A DNA stretch of 64,000 nt from the NCBI RefSeq assembly GCF_032854445.1, contig NC_088296.1:3869246-3933245 (forward strand), written 5' to 3'. Positions within the stretch are counted from its first letter, which is position 1. Every line of letters begins with the position of its first letter. A model generated the notes under the pieces. That model saw nothing but the letters and a program-made list of their open reading frames with translations. It ran no database searches and was not told the DNA's origin. Of this stretch, positions 35,701 through 44,307 are shown one piece after another. Position numbers and translations under genes: made by a program. Source of the DNA: Liolophura sinensis (taxonomy: Eukaryota; Mollusca; Polyplacophora; Chitonida; Chitonidae).

Positions 35701-38700
35701 TTTTGGTAGGTACTATTTGATTTGGGAGGATGCATACACTTGGAAACGTGGTGAAATGTCAGTGTCCCTGTTGTCAAGCTGACACCTCTTGTGCCTGAGA
35801 GGATCAATATTAATTTCATCCATCATGGCCTGGTCCTTCGAAATTTTGACAATTAATTTCTCAGAGGCCAGTCTGCGAGGGGCTAAGATGGTTTGGGGAT
35901 TGTAGATCTATAGGGACTGCTCAGCGGCACCGATTGTTAACATGTACATAAATGGCAAATTAATGGCAGTCTGAACCCTTTAGTTAAATGCGACAACGGG
36001 ATGACTTACGCTGTGGATTTCTGGGAAACCTGATGGTCACTCTAAAACCATCACCAGCTCGCGGTAAACGGAATTGGATCAAGGCGACGTTTTGTGAAGA
36101 GAGGTAGATTTTGGTGGGCTTGTGGGCACCGCAGAAAGTCCGGAATCGTTCGTCTAGCGGATCTTCGTGATCGATATCACCCGGGAAAACTTGTCCGTTC
36201 AGTTCCCAACCGTCCACAATCTGTGCAACAACAACAGCAAGAAGAATAAGCCACTTCCATTTCCACTGCTAATCTTCACAAAGTAGAATGACTAACACAT
36301 ATGACAGCCCACCCAGATACATTATACTAACACGAGGCCAACCAGCCATGTTTCTTTGCTCTAACCTCTGAGTGCTGAGCGCTAAAGGGTGCAACAACAA
36401 GTGCCATTTTTAAAGTCTTTGCATGGCATAACTTGACGCGGGTTTGATCCAATATCTCCAACTTCCAGGCGGACACTCTAACCATTAGGTCACTGACGTG
36501 GGCTTTAACGTCGTACTTATGAAAACGTCTTCAGATATATCACGACGAGAAGTCATTAGGTAGGCGTACATATATTGTGTCTTCTTGAGGCAAGGCAACT
36601 CCATGCCGCTAAAGTGCTGCCCCAACTGAGGTATAAGTCACGTAATACTGACAACCAGCCCTGTTTCCTTTCTCTAACGTCTCAGCGCCAAGCTTTAAGC
36701 GAAGGAATAAGAAGCACCATTTTCAAAATCGTTGGTTTGACTCGACCCGGCTTTGATCCCGGATCTACCGACTTCAATGCGGAAACTCTGACCATTAGAC
36801 CTTAGAAGTGGTCGTAACAAAGTAGGGAAGGAACTCCAGAAAATGAGGGAAGGTAATACAGCATTTAATATTCCCGCTTTATTTTGTCATTTTTAGGAAT
36901 GAGCGACAATGGTTTAAATGGAACCGAAATGCTGAATCATCTAACGTCTTGCGCCATTTTCAGACCTGCCACATATGTCATTTATGTCTACCCATAGAGA
37001 TGTAAGATCTTCGATACCAGTAAAAATTGTTTCTATATGTTCCATTTTCTCTATTAGATAAGCACAACACCAACACAGTTTATTTCCCTTAATTTTTTTC
37101 GAAACCTTTGCATTCTAAAATTTTGGCTAATTTGTTATCCAACGGTGTGGTAAGTGCATGTTTTCGTGCCGATCAGCTACCCCTTGTTTTTACGGGAGGT
37201 CTCTTGGTTGATTGGTCTATAAACGTTTAATAGGCTAAAGATTATGATCCAGAGGCCAGTGGTGCGAAACCTGCCTTAATCTCAACCAGTTTTCAACAAA
37301 AGAAATTGTGCTTTCCACAGAAAGTGAAATCTTACATAATCATGATAATGTTTCTTTCAAAAAATCCACAGGAAATCCACTCAGGTCATTTACAACAGCA
37401 GATTTTCATAATGGGAAAATTATTCATCCATTTAAAGGTGATTTTCCGATTTGAAGATATACAGTAATATAATAACAGTAACACAGAGAGTAAAACTAGA
37501 GCAGCGACGACAGTGTGATAAATAGCAAACGGTCACATGTGTAACTGGTGACATGCGGCGTCTTATCTGTTTACATCAGCTAGGGATTTATTTTATAACT
37601 TTAAATATTTAATTAGTACCAAATTACGTGCTCCCTGCACTAATGTTTATAATCTATTTGGCGATCGTCGTACAGTTTGTTTCACAAAAGTATTTAAACC
37701 ATCGTATGTTTGCTAATGGTGGCGACTGATTTTTTTCTAGGCATGGACATTACGAAATGAAATATGAATGTAAACAGGTCTGGAATAGAATATTGCGCCA
37801 TATTTCATCTAACCACCTTAAATGAAAGTTCTTAAATTTAATCGACAACAATGATGCCTATGTGGACTGCACCCTTGGACTGTGTTTATGAGGGGCTTTC
37901 AGCCTTTAGTTTCTTGCCCAAGAATTTTCCTCTAATACGACAGCAGACAATGTTATGGGTAGAGGAATGGAAGTAGACCAGGAGGTGAGGCGACCGCCTC
38001 CCACCCTGAGGCTTACAAACCTTCTGATGTAAAGCTGCAGCCAGTATAATTAAAGGCTAAAGCACAGACAGTAAAACCAGAGCAGCGACGACTGTGCGAT
38101 AGCTGGCAAATAGTCACTCGTAAGCCGTGAAATACGGCTACAGCACAGACAGTAAAACCACAACAGCGACGACAGTGTGATAGCTGGCAAATAGTCACAC
38201 GTAACCGGTGAAATACGGCTACAGCACAGAGAGTAAAACCAGAGCAACGACGACATTGTGAAAGCTGGCAAATAGTCACACGTAACCGGTCAAATACGGC
38301 TACAGCACAGAGAGTAAAACCACAACGGCGACATTGTGAAAGCTGGCAAATAGTCACACGTAACCGGTCAAATACGGCTACAGCACTGAGAGTAAAACCA
38401 CAACGGCGAGGACAGTGCGATAGCTGGCAAATGTTCACACGTAACAGCTGAAATACGGCCTCTTGACAGTTTACCTCAGTCAGGGTTTTGTACTAACTGT
38501 TCATCTAAATTCTTACATAGTGGAGAATTGCAAGCCCCCTACCACCAAGTCTTAAGCAAGAGCCATTATACTTATTAAATAATAGCGATATAAGCGTCAA
38601 GTCCGACATTTATATACCATTCGTAGTCCGTAAAGGGCGTTCCAAGTCGATAATCACAAGATCCATTTCCAAAACAACGTTTAACACTAACTCCCAAAGA

Positions 38701-40031
38701 GAAAGGTATGTAAGAAATTATACAAATAAGAGAGAAGCGGTCATCAGTTTTCAATGATGCCGGGCAGACAATGAATATTCCAGGCATGAATTCCATATCA
38801 AAGTTCAAATTCCCCAGGCAATGGTGTGATACAGGGTCCCCCCCCCCCCTCAAAAAAAAAAGCATATGCAGATTGTTACAAGATAAATCCACTTCAGGTC
38901 AACGTATACACGTGTGGCATAATCAGTTTAACACGCCATCATTTTTATCCACAATTACTCACTGGGAAAGTCAGAGTGTCATTAATCCTAAAACAGAAGC
39001 TCATTCGGCCATGTCTGACAGCAACCTGCGAATGGTCGTGGGTTCCCCCGAGCTGTGCCCGGTTTCCTCCTACCATGATGCAGGCCACCGTCGTATAAGT
39101 GAACTATTCTTGAGTACGGCGTAAAACACCAATCAAATAAATAAATAAATAAATCATTCTGCCATGACCCTAGGTCACAAGTGGATATTCATCCCAGTTC
39201 CTGGTGTCACCACAATGAGCCACCTAAACTTATCTCCTTTGAGGGAGAGTGTATTAGGCTAAACTAAACTTTCCCAAAATGCTTTCTCACGAAATGTGAT
39301 TCATCTTCCCAGCTTTATAAACTGAGCCCTTGTGCTAAACGTCCTGACTGGAACATTTCCCTCATGCGACGGTGATCATCGCTGTCACGGATTAACAAAA
39401 CGAAGTCACCAGAGCGAACCACGTCCTTCGGCAAGTAACGGACATGGTTTTGGGCTTGTGTCATGCGGTTGATATTTTGGCCAGAAGCAACGAATCTGGC
39501 CTACTGAATCTTGTTGAGTAACCCATGTCGTGTGAGGACATATCGTGCTGTGTGGGTCATTTTTAAAAAAAATATTAAATGTCTCGCTGTCCTACATCTC
39601 AATAAGCGGTTGACGACGAAAATATTCACCAAATATAGTTTTCTTCACCAAATATAGCGCGCAAATCTCACGTTTATCTCACTCGTCAAAGATCTGTGGT
39701 TTCTTTGTGTCCACCCGTACACCTGACCACCAGCATACTAGTGGAATTCTTAAATAGGGCCATAAATAACAGCGAATTAAACATGAAAATTGAGTTGTAA
39801 GTCAAAACTTACATATTAAAAGTTATAAATTAAAAGTTAGAAGTTAAAAAGGAACCACTTGTTAACTTACGCTGAGCAGTCCTCCCGACGCGCAGTCTAC
39901 CTGGAACTCTGTAAAGTCGATCTCCACCAGTTGATTACTAAGCCCTATTAGGAACAATCCGCAGACTCCGTCTGACGTGCCATCTGATTGGTAGTAGTAC
40001 TGACCCGCAAAACTCTCCATCGATATGCAAC
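26613..40031 (-). CDS. CRHBP: Corticotropin-releasing-hormone-binding protein (CRH-BP), lacking N-terminal exon(s)
   Basis: Minus-strand join 40031-39871, 36220-36010, 35194-35013, 34023-33924 and 26752-26613. Intron phases 0,1,0,1 all agree and give 263 residues ending in TAG. CRH-BP is a secreted glycoprotein that binds and sequesters CRH/urocortin-type (in invertebrates DH44-like) peptides. Family landmarks in order: 'CISMESFAGQYYYQ', 'DGWELNGQVFPGD', 'SSQNVALIQFRLP', 'CNVVSLYQDGYYTL', 'NCSVSIIYP', 'YVELMDGNGLD' and 'VVRLVSSGRFHNSVTF'. Ten cysteines are present, enough for the family's five consecutive disulfides. Their spacing (22, 23, 37, 42, 22...) follows vertebrate CRH-BP closely; only the stretch before the seventh cysteine is longer. 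The first exon found begins in phase 1 at the first family cysteine, so the signal peptide and roughly 40-60 residues lie on unlocated exon(s) above 40031. No frameshift or stop is seen. Confidence 0.93.
26744..27013. repeat. 45-bp tandem repeat containing copies of the CRHBP last-exon splice acceptor
   Basis: Six units start at 26744, 26789, 26834, 26879, 26924 and 26969, exactly 45 bp apart. The first unit includes the last nine bases of the terminal exon's start and its acceptor (plus sense 'catcacgatctgaaacaggg'). The other five repeat the whole junction. An AG at the acceptor position survives in units 2, 4, 5 and 6 and is lost in unit 3. Confidence 0.92.
27485..28900. repeat. 30-bp minisatellite in a CRHBP intron
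   Basis: About 35 units of 'agtcaaatataaggagtgtc' plus 'aaaatcaatc' with moderate divergence, split by a SINE at 27811-28170. The plus-strand frames (Asn-Ile-Arg-Ser-Val-repeats) are artefacts of a 30-bp period. Confidence 0.9.
27811..28170 (-). mobile_element. SINE family A, full length, inside the 30-bp array
   Basis: Left tail 'gagtgcttggggtttaacgt'; right end a complete tRNA-like head ('gcgcggatagcacagttggt' on the minus strand, then 'agagcgtccgct'). 'tcaaatataaga' occurs on both sides and is the likely target-site duplication. As the array repeats nearly that word, the duplication cannot be proven. Confidence 0.88.
29285..29885 (-). pseudogene. Frame-broken coding-like DNA, unidentified
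   Basis: Several minus-strand segments read like protein but in different frames: 'LSLEKVEELKSDSAVEELF' (about 29838-29782), 'RKTTAEVIARAIIDPCVKF' (about 29517-29461) and 'GEGNMEFSVKDLLEAILN' (about 29387-29334). They are separated by stops and frame changes. GC content is above the neighbourhood. It may be a decayed gene or transposon. No family was recognised, and short exons of an unknown gene are an alternative. Confidence 0.3.
29900..33900. other. CRHBP intron DNA, mostly featureless
   Basis: Apart from a diverged SINE C near 30685-30805, only chance frames are seen, including plus-strand frames at 33073-33650 without domains. A tRNA B-box-like 'cgggttcgaattc' occurs near 32809 with no clear element around it. 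Confidence 0.45.
30685..30805 (-). mobile_element. SINE family C, diverged internal fragment
   Basis: Blocks 'attatggtgggcgggaac', 'cgcaggttgcggccagacc' and 'ctggactcgaactcacagcc' follow the family C order, from body to tRNA-like head. Confidence 0.6.
33924..34023 (-). CDS. CRHBP: CRHBP exon d
   Basis: Acceptor 'gtcgttggttctatag' and donor CAC|GTAAGT; 100 nt, phase 0 in and 1 out. Encodes 33 residues, 'CGTNDYVELMDGNGLD' to 'LIFCGADSVT'. Two cysteines, in the place of the family's C-terminal domain. Confidence 0.9.
34160..34528 (-). mobile_element. SINE family B, full length
   Basis: Tail and body 'cagtcacatgacgacgagaa' and 'gtgtcttcttgtggtagagc'; right end a tRNA-like head (minus strand 'ggtgaccagatggttagagc', then 'ttccgcctcgaagtcgg' and 'gactcaggattaaacc'). 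Lies in a CRHBP intron and is preceded by a (tg)n tract. Confidence 0.8.
34733..34885 (-). mobile_element. SINE family C, truncated
   Basis: (ttta)n edge, 'gattggtgttttatgccata' and the 'acgacggcggccagcattat' body. The head is missing. Confidence 0.75.
35013..35194 (-). CDS. CRHBP: CRHBP exon c
   Basis: Acceptor 'ccttattttttctcag'; 182 nt, completing a Pro codon and leaving in phase 0. Donor AAG|GTCAGG is weaker than the others but is fixed by phase. Encodes 'PCNVVSLYQDGYYTLKNYG', 'KKNCSVSIIYPEKIRLVNV' and on to 'METGLTGK'. Two cysteines. Confidence 0.9.
36010..36220 (-). CDS. CRHBP: CRHBP exon b
   Basis: Acceptor 'ttgctgttgttgttgcacag' and donor GC|GTAAGT; 211 nt, phase 0 in and 1 out. Encodes 'IVDGWELNGQVFPGD' through 'GDGFRVTIRFPRNPQ', with one cysteine (TFCGA). 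Closely matches the vertebrate CRH-BP segment with the DGW and SSQNVA motifs. A head-to-tail SINE pair lies just upstream in the intron (36293-36812). Confidence 0.93.
36293..36812 (-). mobile_element. Two SINE family B copies head to tail
   Basis: Copy 1 (about 36293-36505) lacks the tail half and ends in a tRNA-like head ('ggcggacactctaaccatta', 'ggtcactgacg'). Copy 2 (about 36506-36812) follows at once with 'ctttaacgtcgtacttatg' and ends in its own head. They lie 72 bp upstream of CRHBP exon b. Confidence 0.75.
37480..37620 (+). repeat. Dispersed repeat family X
   Basis: Core 'gagcagcgacgacagtgtga', then a 'cacatgtgtaactggtga' block. It occurs in about eight places between 37.4 and 61 kb and nowhere before. 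No terminal inverted repeats or coding capacity seen. Confidence 0.65.
38046..38525 (+). repeat. 78-81-bp tandem array of family X
   Basis: Five units of 'agcgacgacagtgtgatagc' plus 'tggcaaatagtcacacgtaa' and 'ccggtgaaatacggctacag'. The last unit continues into the normal family X right half ('cagtcagggttttgtactaa'), so the array is an internal expansion of one element. Confidence 0.85.
38600..38800 (+). repeat. Dispersed repeat family Y
   Basis: Shares 'cgttccaagtcgataatcac' and 'ccaaaacaacgtttaacac', then 'tcatcagttttcaatgatg', with copies at 58.08, 60.92 and 63.46 kb. About 200-230 bp. Class unknown. Confidence 0.65.
39017..39153 (+). mobile_element. SINE family C, 3' half
   Basis: 'agcaacctgcgaatggtcgt' through 'gagtacggcgtaaaacacca' and an (aaat)n tail. 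Confidence 0.8.
39319..39561 (-). pseudogene. Coding-like fragment with one in-frame stop
   Basis: The minus frame from the ATG at 39561 reads about 19 codons, a TAG, then about 57 more codons including 'NRMTQAQNHVRYLPKDVV', 'RSGDFVLLIRDSDDHRRM' and 'REMFQSGRL' before TAA. The second part looks like real protein. A 'SGDFVLL' motif recalls the C-terminal region of retroelement integrases, but I cannot assign it. It lies in a CRHBP intron on the same strand and could be a decayed retroelement piece. Confidence 0.3.
39871..40031 (-). CDS. CRHBP: CRHBP exon a (first one found)
   Basis: Acceptor 'tgagcggtatacattgcag' and donor AGC|GTAAGT; 161 nt, entering in phase 1 and leaving in phase 0. Encodes 53 residues starting at the first conserved Cys and ending 'VDCASGGLLS', with three cysteines. 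Corresponds to the exon that begins the first CUB-like half of CRH-BP. Confidence 0.92.
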
Positions 40032-40044
40032 CTGCAATGTATAC

Positions 40045-40330
40045 CGCTCAATGATTGGTCGGTTGATTGACTAAAATTCAGGAGTCATGTACTTTCTGAA
40101 ATCTAAACTGCCTACTGAGTGGTCGGTTGATTGACGAAAAACTCATCATCAATGATCTTTCTGAAATGTAAACCTCTGATTGATTGGGTGATGAGTTGAC
40201 GTAGAACTGGTCAATAACGTACTTTCTGAAATGGTAACAGCTCGCCGATTAGATAATGGATTGACAGAAAACTCACACTTTGTATGATATATATACTTTA
40301 TGAAACGTAAAAACCGATTATTTGGCTGAG
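40045..40330. repeat. ~65-bp diverged tandem repeat
   Basis: Four units with 'tgattggtcggttgattgac' and 'gtactttctgaaatgtaaac'. A further stray unit is near 40860-40915. Begins about 15 bp upstream of CRHBP exon a's acceptor. Confidence 0.7.
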
Positions 40331-40479
40331 GGGGAATTATTCCGTAGCGTACTGTCGTAATATGAAACGCTCATGTCGTGGTTTCATACGTGACCTTTTC
40401 GCATACGTGACCTTTCCGCATACGTGATCTTTCCGGCATAATATGTGTAGTCCAAAGTTCATTCATATTCATTTATTTG

Positions 40480-40685
40480 CATGTATGAATGCTTGAGGTT
40501 TTACGTCGTACATAACACTTCTTCAGTCATATGAGGATTCATTAGGTGTGTGTACATATATACTGCGTCTTCTTGTGGCAGGGCGAGTCCATGTCGCCAA
40601 AATGCTGCTTGCCGCCATTGAAGTAGAATGCCGAAGACACCAGACATGACACCTCACCCAGCCACATTATACTGACACCGGGGGC
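40480..40685 (-). mobile_element. SINE family B, head missing
   Basis: 'aatgcttgaggttttacgtc', 'tcttcttgtggcagggcgag' and 'cattatactgacaccggg' follow the family order. The tRNA-like head is absent. Confidence 0.75.
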
Positions 40686-40709
40686 GCTTAGGATTATGCA
40701 GAAACATCT

Positions 40710-40847
40710 GGGCCCAGTTTCACAAAGATGCCGCAAATGTACGACAATCGCAAATATAGGATAATGGTACGGTAATAGTGACGTACAAAATATCGTACGA
40801 CAAATGCACGATAAAAATGTCGTGCAACGCTTTGTGAAAGTGGGCCC
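40710..40847. mobile_element. MITE with GGGCCC terminal inverted repeats
   Basis: Left terminus 'gggcccagtttcacaaag' and right terminus 'ctttgtgaaagtgggccc' are inverted copies with one mismatch. The element is 138 bp with no coding capacity. Confidence 0.8.
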
Positions 40848-41334
40848 TGTATTTGGGCGGAATACTTTCTGATATGTAAACCGCTTATTTATTGGTTGGT
40901 TGACTGGAGAAGAGTCCCTAAGTCCTCAACCTGTTCGCATAATGATACAATTTATGCACATTTTGGATTTCGGAGATAAAACTGCATTGGTTGGATTGGC
41001 CAATTTCAGGGCTTAACACAAAGTAAAATTTAATCAGTCTTCATAGAATAATGCCTTTAGAAAATGATTGAATAAACACATTACAAACTTGCGAAAAGAT
41101 TGAATAATTACAGTAAGCTGATTTTTTGTTTGAGAATATCTTGACCAATAAGATTCTGACGTTTCAATTACTAATCGGCTGATTTCATTTGATCTGTTCA
41201 CTGATTGGTTGATTGCTAATCGGTTGATTCAGGGTTTTTTTTTTATCAAGGTACCAAAACTTCTGGAATACAATATGCAAAGTAAAGAATTTACAACTTC
41301 GCGAACAATTAAAGGCTGTCTCGTTTTATTAATT

Positions 41335-41460
41335 TATTTATTTTAATTCATTTATTTGATGGGTTTTAACTCTGCACCCAAGAGTTCTTCTGTTATAGGA
41401 GGACAGTTTGATTTATTGGTGGAGGAAATGAGAGTGTCCGGGTAAACCACAGCTATGCAT
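41335..41460 (-). mobile_element. SINE-like family F/C, diverged
   Basis: (ttta)-rich edge, 'atttgatgggttttaactc', then 'gtgtccgggtaaaccac', matching the inverse of the family F block at 22.6 kb. Confidence 0.5.
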
Positions 41461-42239
41461 ATACTACATTCTTCCTGGATCAAAAGGCCTATCCGTTGCG
41501 ACGAAGAAAGACTGGTAGAGTTTCAAAAAAAAAAGAAAGAAAAACACTTGCACGAGAAATGTACGAGACTTTAATCGTGTCGAGGATATAAAAGACGACT
41601 TTAACAAACGGTAGTCCCTTTACGGCTGTAAAACCGGTGATTAGATCCCAAGCACTGCTGACTTGTATCGCCACTGTAACAGCTCAGCCGCCCATGCAGA
41701 GCGCGTGGCATTACACAAACAATCCAGAACTGATGTATCCCGTGTTCCCTGAAGCTGATGATTAGCATCCGTGCGTTTGTTGTAACCGCTCATATAAAGG
41801 CGGTTGTGATATTGGAATTGTGTCTTGCTTGTTTAAGCCCCCAGCATCGCGCTATGAGCCTCAATTAAATCGTCCTTTGTCAGCGCCAATAAAACTATAC
41901 TGATTCCATTTTGGCTACCATTCTCCGCAAGAAGATAATATTGCCGTGCCTGAAACTGATCCGTGTTTTATCAAACCCAGTGGTAGTTCAAATACATATT
42001 AATTAGAGTTATTTCTGTGATTGTATGTAAGGGTCAGATATGATTACATTTGCTGGCGAGATTACTACTTTTATTTTGGAAGGCTTGTTAACGAAATCTC
42101 CAAGTGTTGTTTAGTGTCCGTTCCATCTGTCTTCGTCTGTCAATTTCGTTCATGTATTATTATGTATCATCTTATTTTGTTCTGACGTCAGTTTTGTTTT
42201 GCTTCATAGAAGATTGTAATATGAGTCACACATGTACTG

Positions 42240-42500
42240 ATACCCTTTTGTCGTACTGATACTTTTTCATTTTTTCTACTCATACACTTTTAGTGCCGTA
42301 CTATTACTCTTTTAATGTCGCACTATTACTCTCTTAGAGCAGTACTCGTACACTTTTAGTGCCGTACCATCACTCACTTAGTGCTTTCTTATTACCATTT
42401 TAGCGCAGTACTCGCACTTTTTAGTGCCGTATCATTACTCTTTCAGTGCCGTACAGTTACTCTTTTAGTGTCGTACTGTTACTCTTTTAGCGCCTACTAT
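42240..42500. repeat. ~22-bp tandem repeat
   Basis: Degenerate units of 'tagtgccgtactattactct' and 'ttt', about eleven, some in a double-length form with 'gcagtactcgtacac'. Confidence 0.75.
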
Positions 42501-42584
42501 GTCTCCTCTTTTATATTTATCATATTTATACGTTACATTTACTTTTCTCTTTAATAAACGCTTGAAACTGTATTCAAGCACAGT

Positions 42585-42775
42585 TCCCTTACACGAGGGG
42601 GGTCATGTTTATGGGGGGGAGGAAAGCCACCGCTTTTCACCACGTACCTCACAAAATTCCCTAATTCAAAACCTCAGCGGAATCTGCTGGGGAGGGATTC
42701 GAACCCGCGACCTCATCCGTCAAACGGCAATCGGATACGACGAGGGTGACCCCGTTTAGGCGAACGTGCCAGCGA
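42585..42775 (-). mobile_element. tRNA-derived SINE with a near-perfect B-box
   Basis: On the minus strand 'ggtcgcgggttcgaatccc' is a textbook RNA polymerase III B-box, followed by a SINE-like body. It differs from families A-C. The A-box is not clear. Confidence 0.5.
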
Positions 42776-43464
42776 GGGAGGTGTGACGTACATGTAAACC
42801 TGTAATAAGGCATGTTACAGCTCAGATGTGACGGGGTTTCGGCGGAGTATAAACACCGTACATGTAATACAAAACCTTTCCCCTGACTTCCCGAGGGGAG
42901 GATCGTCTCAGGGTATTTCGTCGATGCTGTCAGATAAATTACGTGGGTAGGAGTTTACTGTTCACTCAAGTTTGGGATGGAGGATTTATGTTAGACTTAA
43001 TTTGTTCTCTAGCAAAGAGTAAGGAGATGTGCTGTCCTTTTCTTCTTCAAATACTGCAATCCCTGTTCCGTAACTATTAAGAAAATAAAGTTGTTTATTA
43101 CAAGAGGATTGTTCGATGTTTTGGAGGCGAAGAAAAGCTCCCGTAGGTGGGCATTAGTGGTTCAATTAACAGAGTTTAAGTTTTCCCACTTCTGCGATCT
43201 TGTACTGTTTGCAGAAGACCGTTGGAAGCGTTGGCATGCATATCATCACTTTATCACTTAACATGATCACCCCCCCACCCCCAACTTTTCAGCCCTTGTT
43301 GCATGCACAGTGACAATGATACCACCGCTGACTTTGTATCCATGTTAGTTTCTAATGGGAGTAGGGACGTCGTCCTCGAACACAAAGGAAGTTATACATC
43401 CATAAGGGTCTCTTTCACGTTTTAACAATATTACTGCCAAAGCCAATCTCCAATTCCAAAACAG

Positions 43465-43703
43465 ACACACCCAAAATATTAATCTATTAAATCTGATAGA
43501 AAGACTGTTGTATGAGTTATTGCAGCAGACTATTCTGCTAAATATAACACACATATTCTATAAATTCAACATAACCATTCTATTAGACTAACAGGACATT
43601 AAGATGAAAATGACGCAATATTGCGTTATAGTAACAGAATATTTTCTTTCATCACTCAGACAACAGACTTTCTGTTAAATGTAACATATTATTTTTTTGA
43701 GTG
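43465..43703. mobile_element. MITE family D, copy 2, intact ~240 bp
   Basis: Left 'cacccaaaatattaatctat' and 'gatagaaagactgttgtatg' are inverted at the right end ('cagacaacagactttctgtt' ... 'tttttttgagtg'). It is the most compact copy and shows the unexpanded form. No convincing target duplication. Confidence 0.72.
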
Positions 43704-44109
43704 CACCCACACACACAAAACAGATTTATGTTCTGACTCACCTATCGTTGTTTCTGCGCTCCTTGGATTTCTCAGCAAATCATTTTTCTGAAAAAAAGAG
43801 ATCGAAAAAAAAATGCGATGAAAAACATGCTTTGTCAAATGTATGGGCGAATGTCAGGGCTTTGAACTTCTTAAGTTTGATTAACAGAAATATCCATTTT
43901 GTTCCCTCAATTTCGTTTTGGACCAAAAGGTGTGACGGACTAGTTATGTGTTTACAAAGTAAAACAAAGGTGTACATAAGTTTGGGCCACTTTGACAATG
44001 CAGGAATTAGTTTCCTTTACCTCCCTATTTCTCACTGATTGGTTTAATGACTATAAAAGTTTTACTTCAATCATAATTATTCATCGCCATGACAACTGCC
44101 GGAAGTCTT

Positions 44110-44216
44110 CTATTCCCGAAATTCTGCGAGGTTCCTCTACCCATAAACCTGATTGTTATCACATAAGTGAAAACATTTTCAGTACGAATTTAAACAACAA
44201 TCAAATAAAGAAATAA
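44110..44216 (+). mobile_element. SINE family C, diverged tail
   Basis: 'cataagtgaaaacattttca', then 'aacaatcaaataaagaaata', matching the family C end with many substitutions. Confidence 0.45.
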
Positions 44217-44307
44217 TTAAAATGAATATAATTACATCCATAAAACCATCCATGTGTACACAAGAGTAATAACAATATTATTAGATGTGTGTTTTTAAAA
44301 ATATACA

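Noticed and set aside
41489-43554. Minus-strand frames (41489-41674, 43345-43554) as the missing CRHBP N-terminal exon
   Set aside because: No signal peptide with a phase-1 donor could be matched, and one overlaps MITE D. I leave the N-terminus unassigned.
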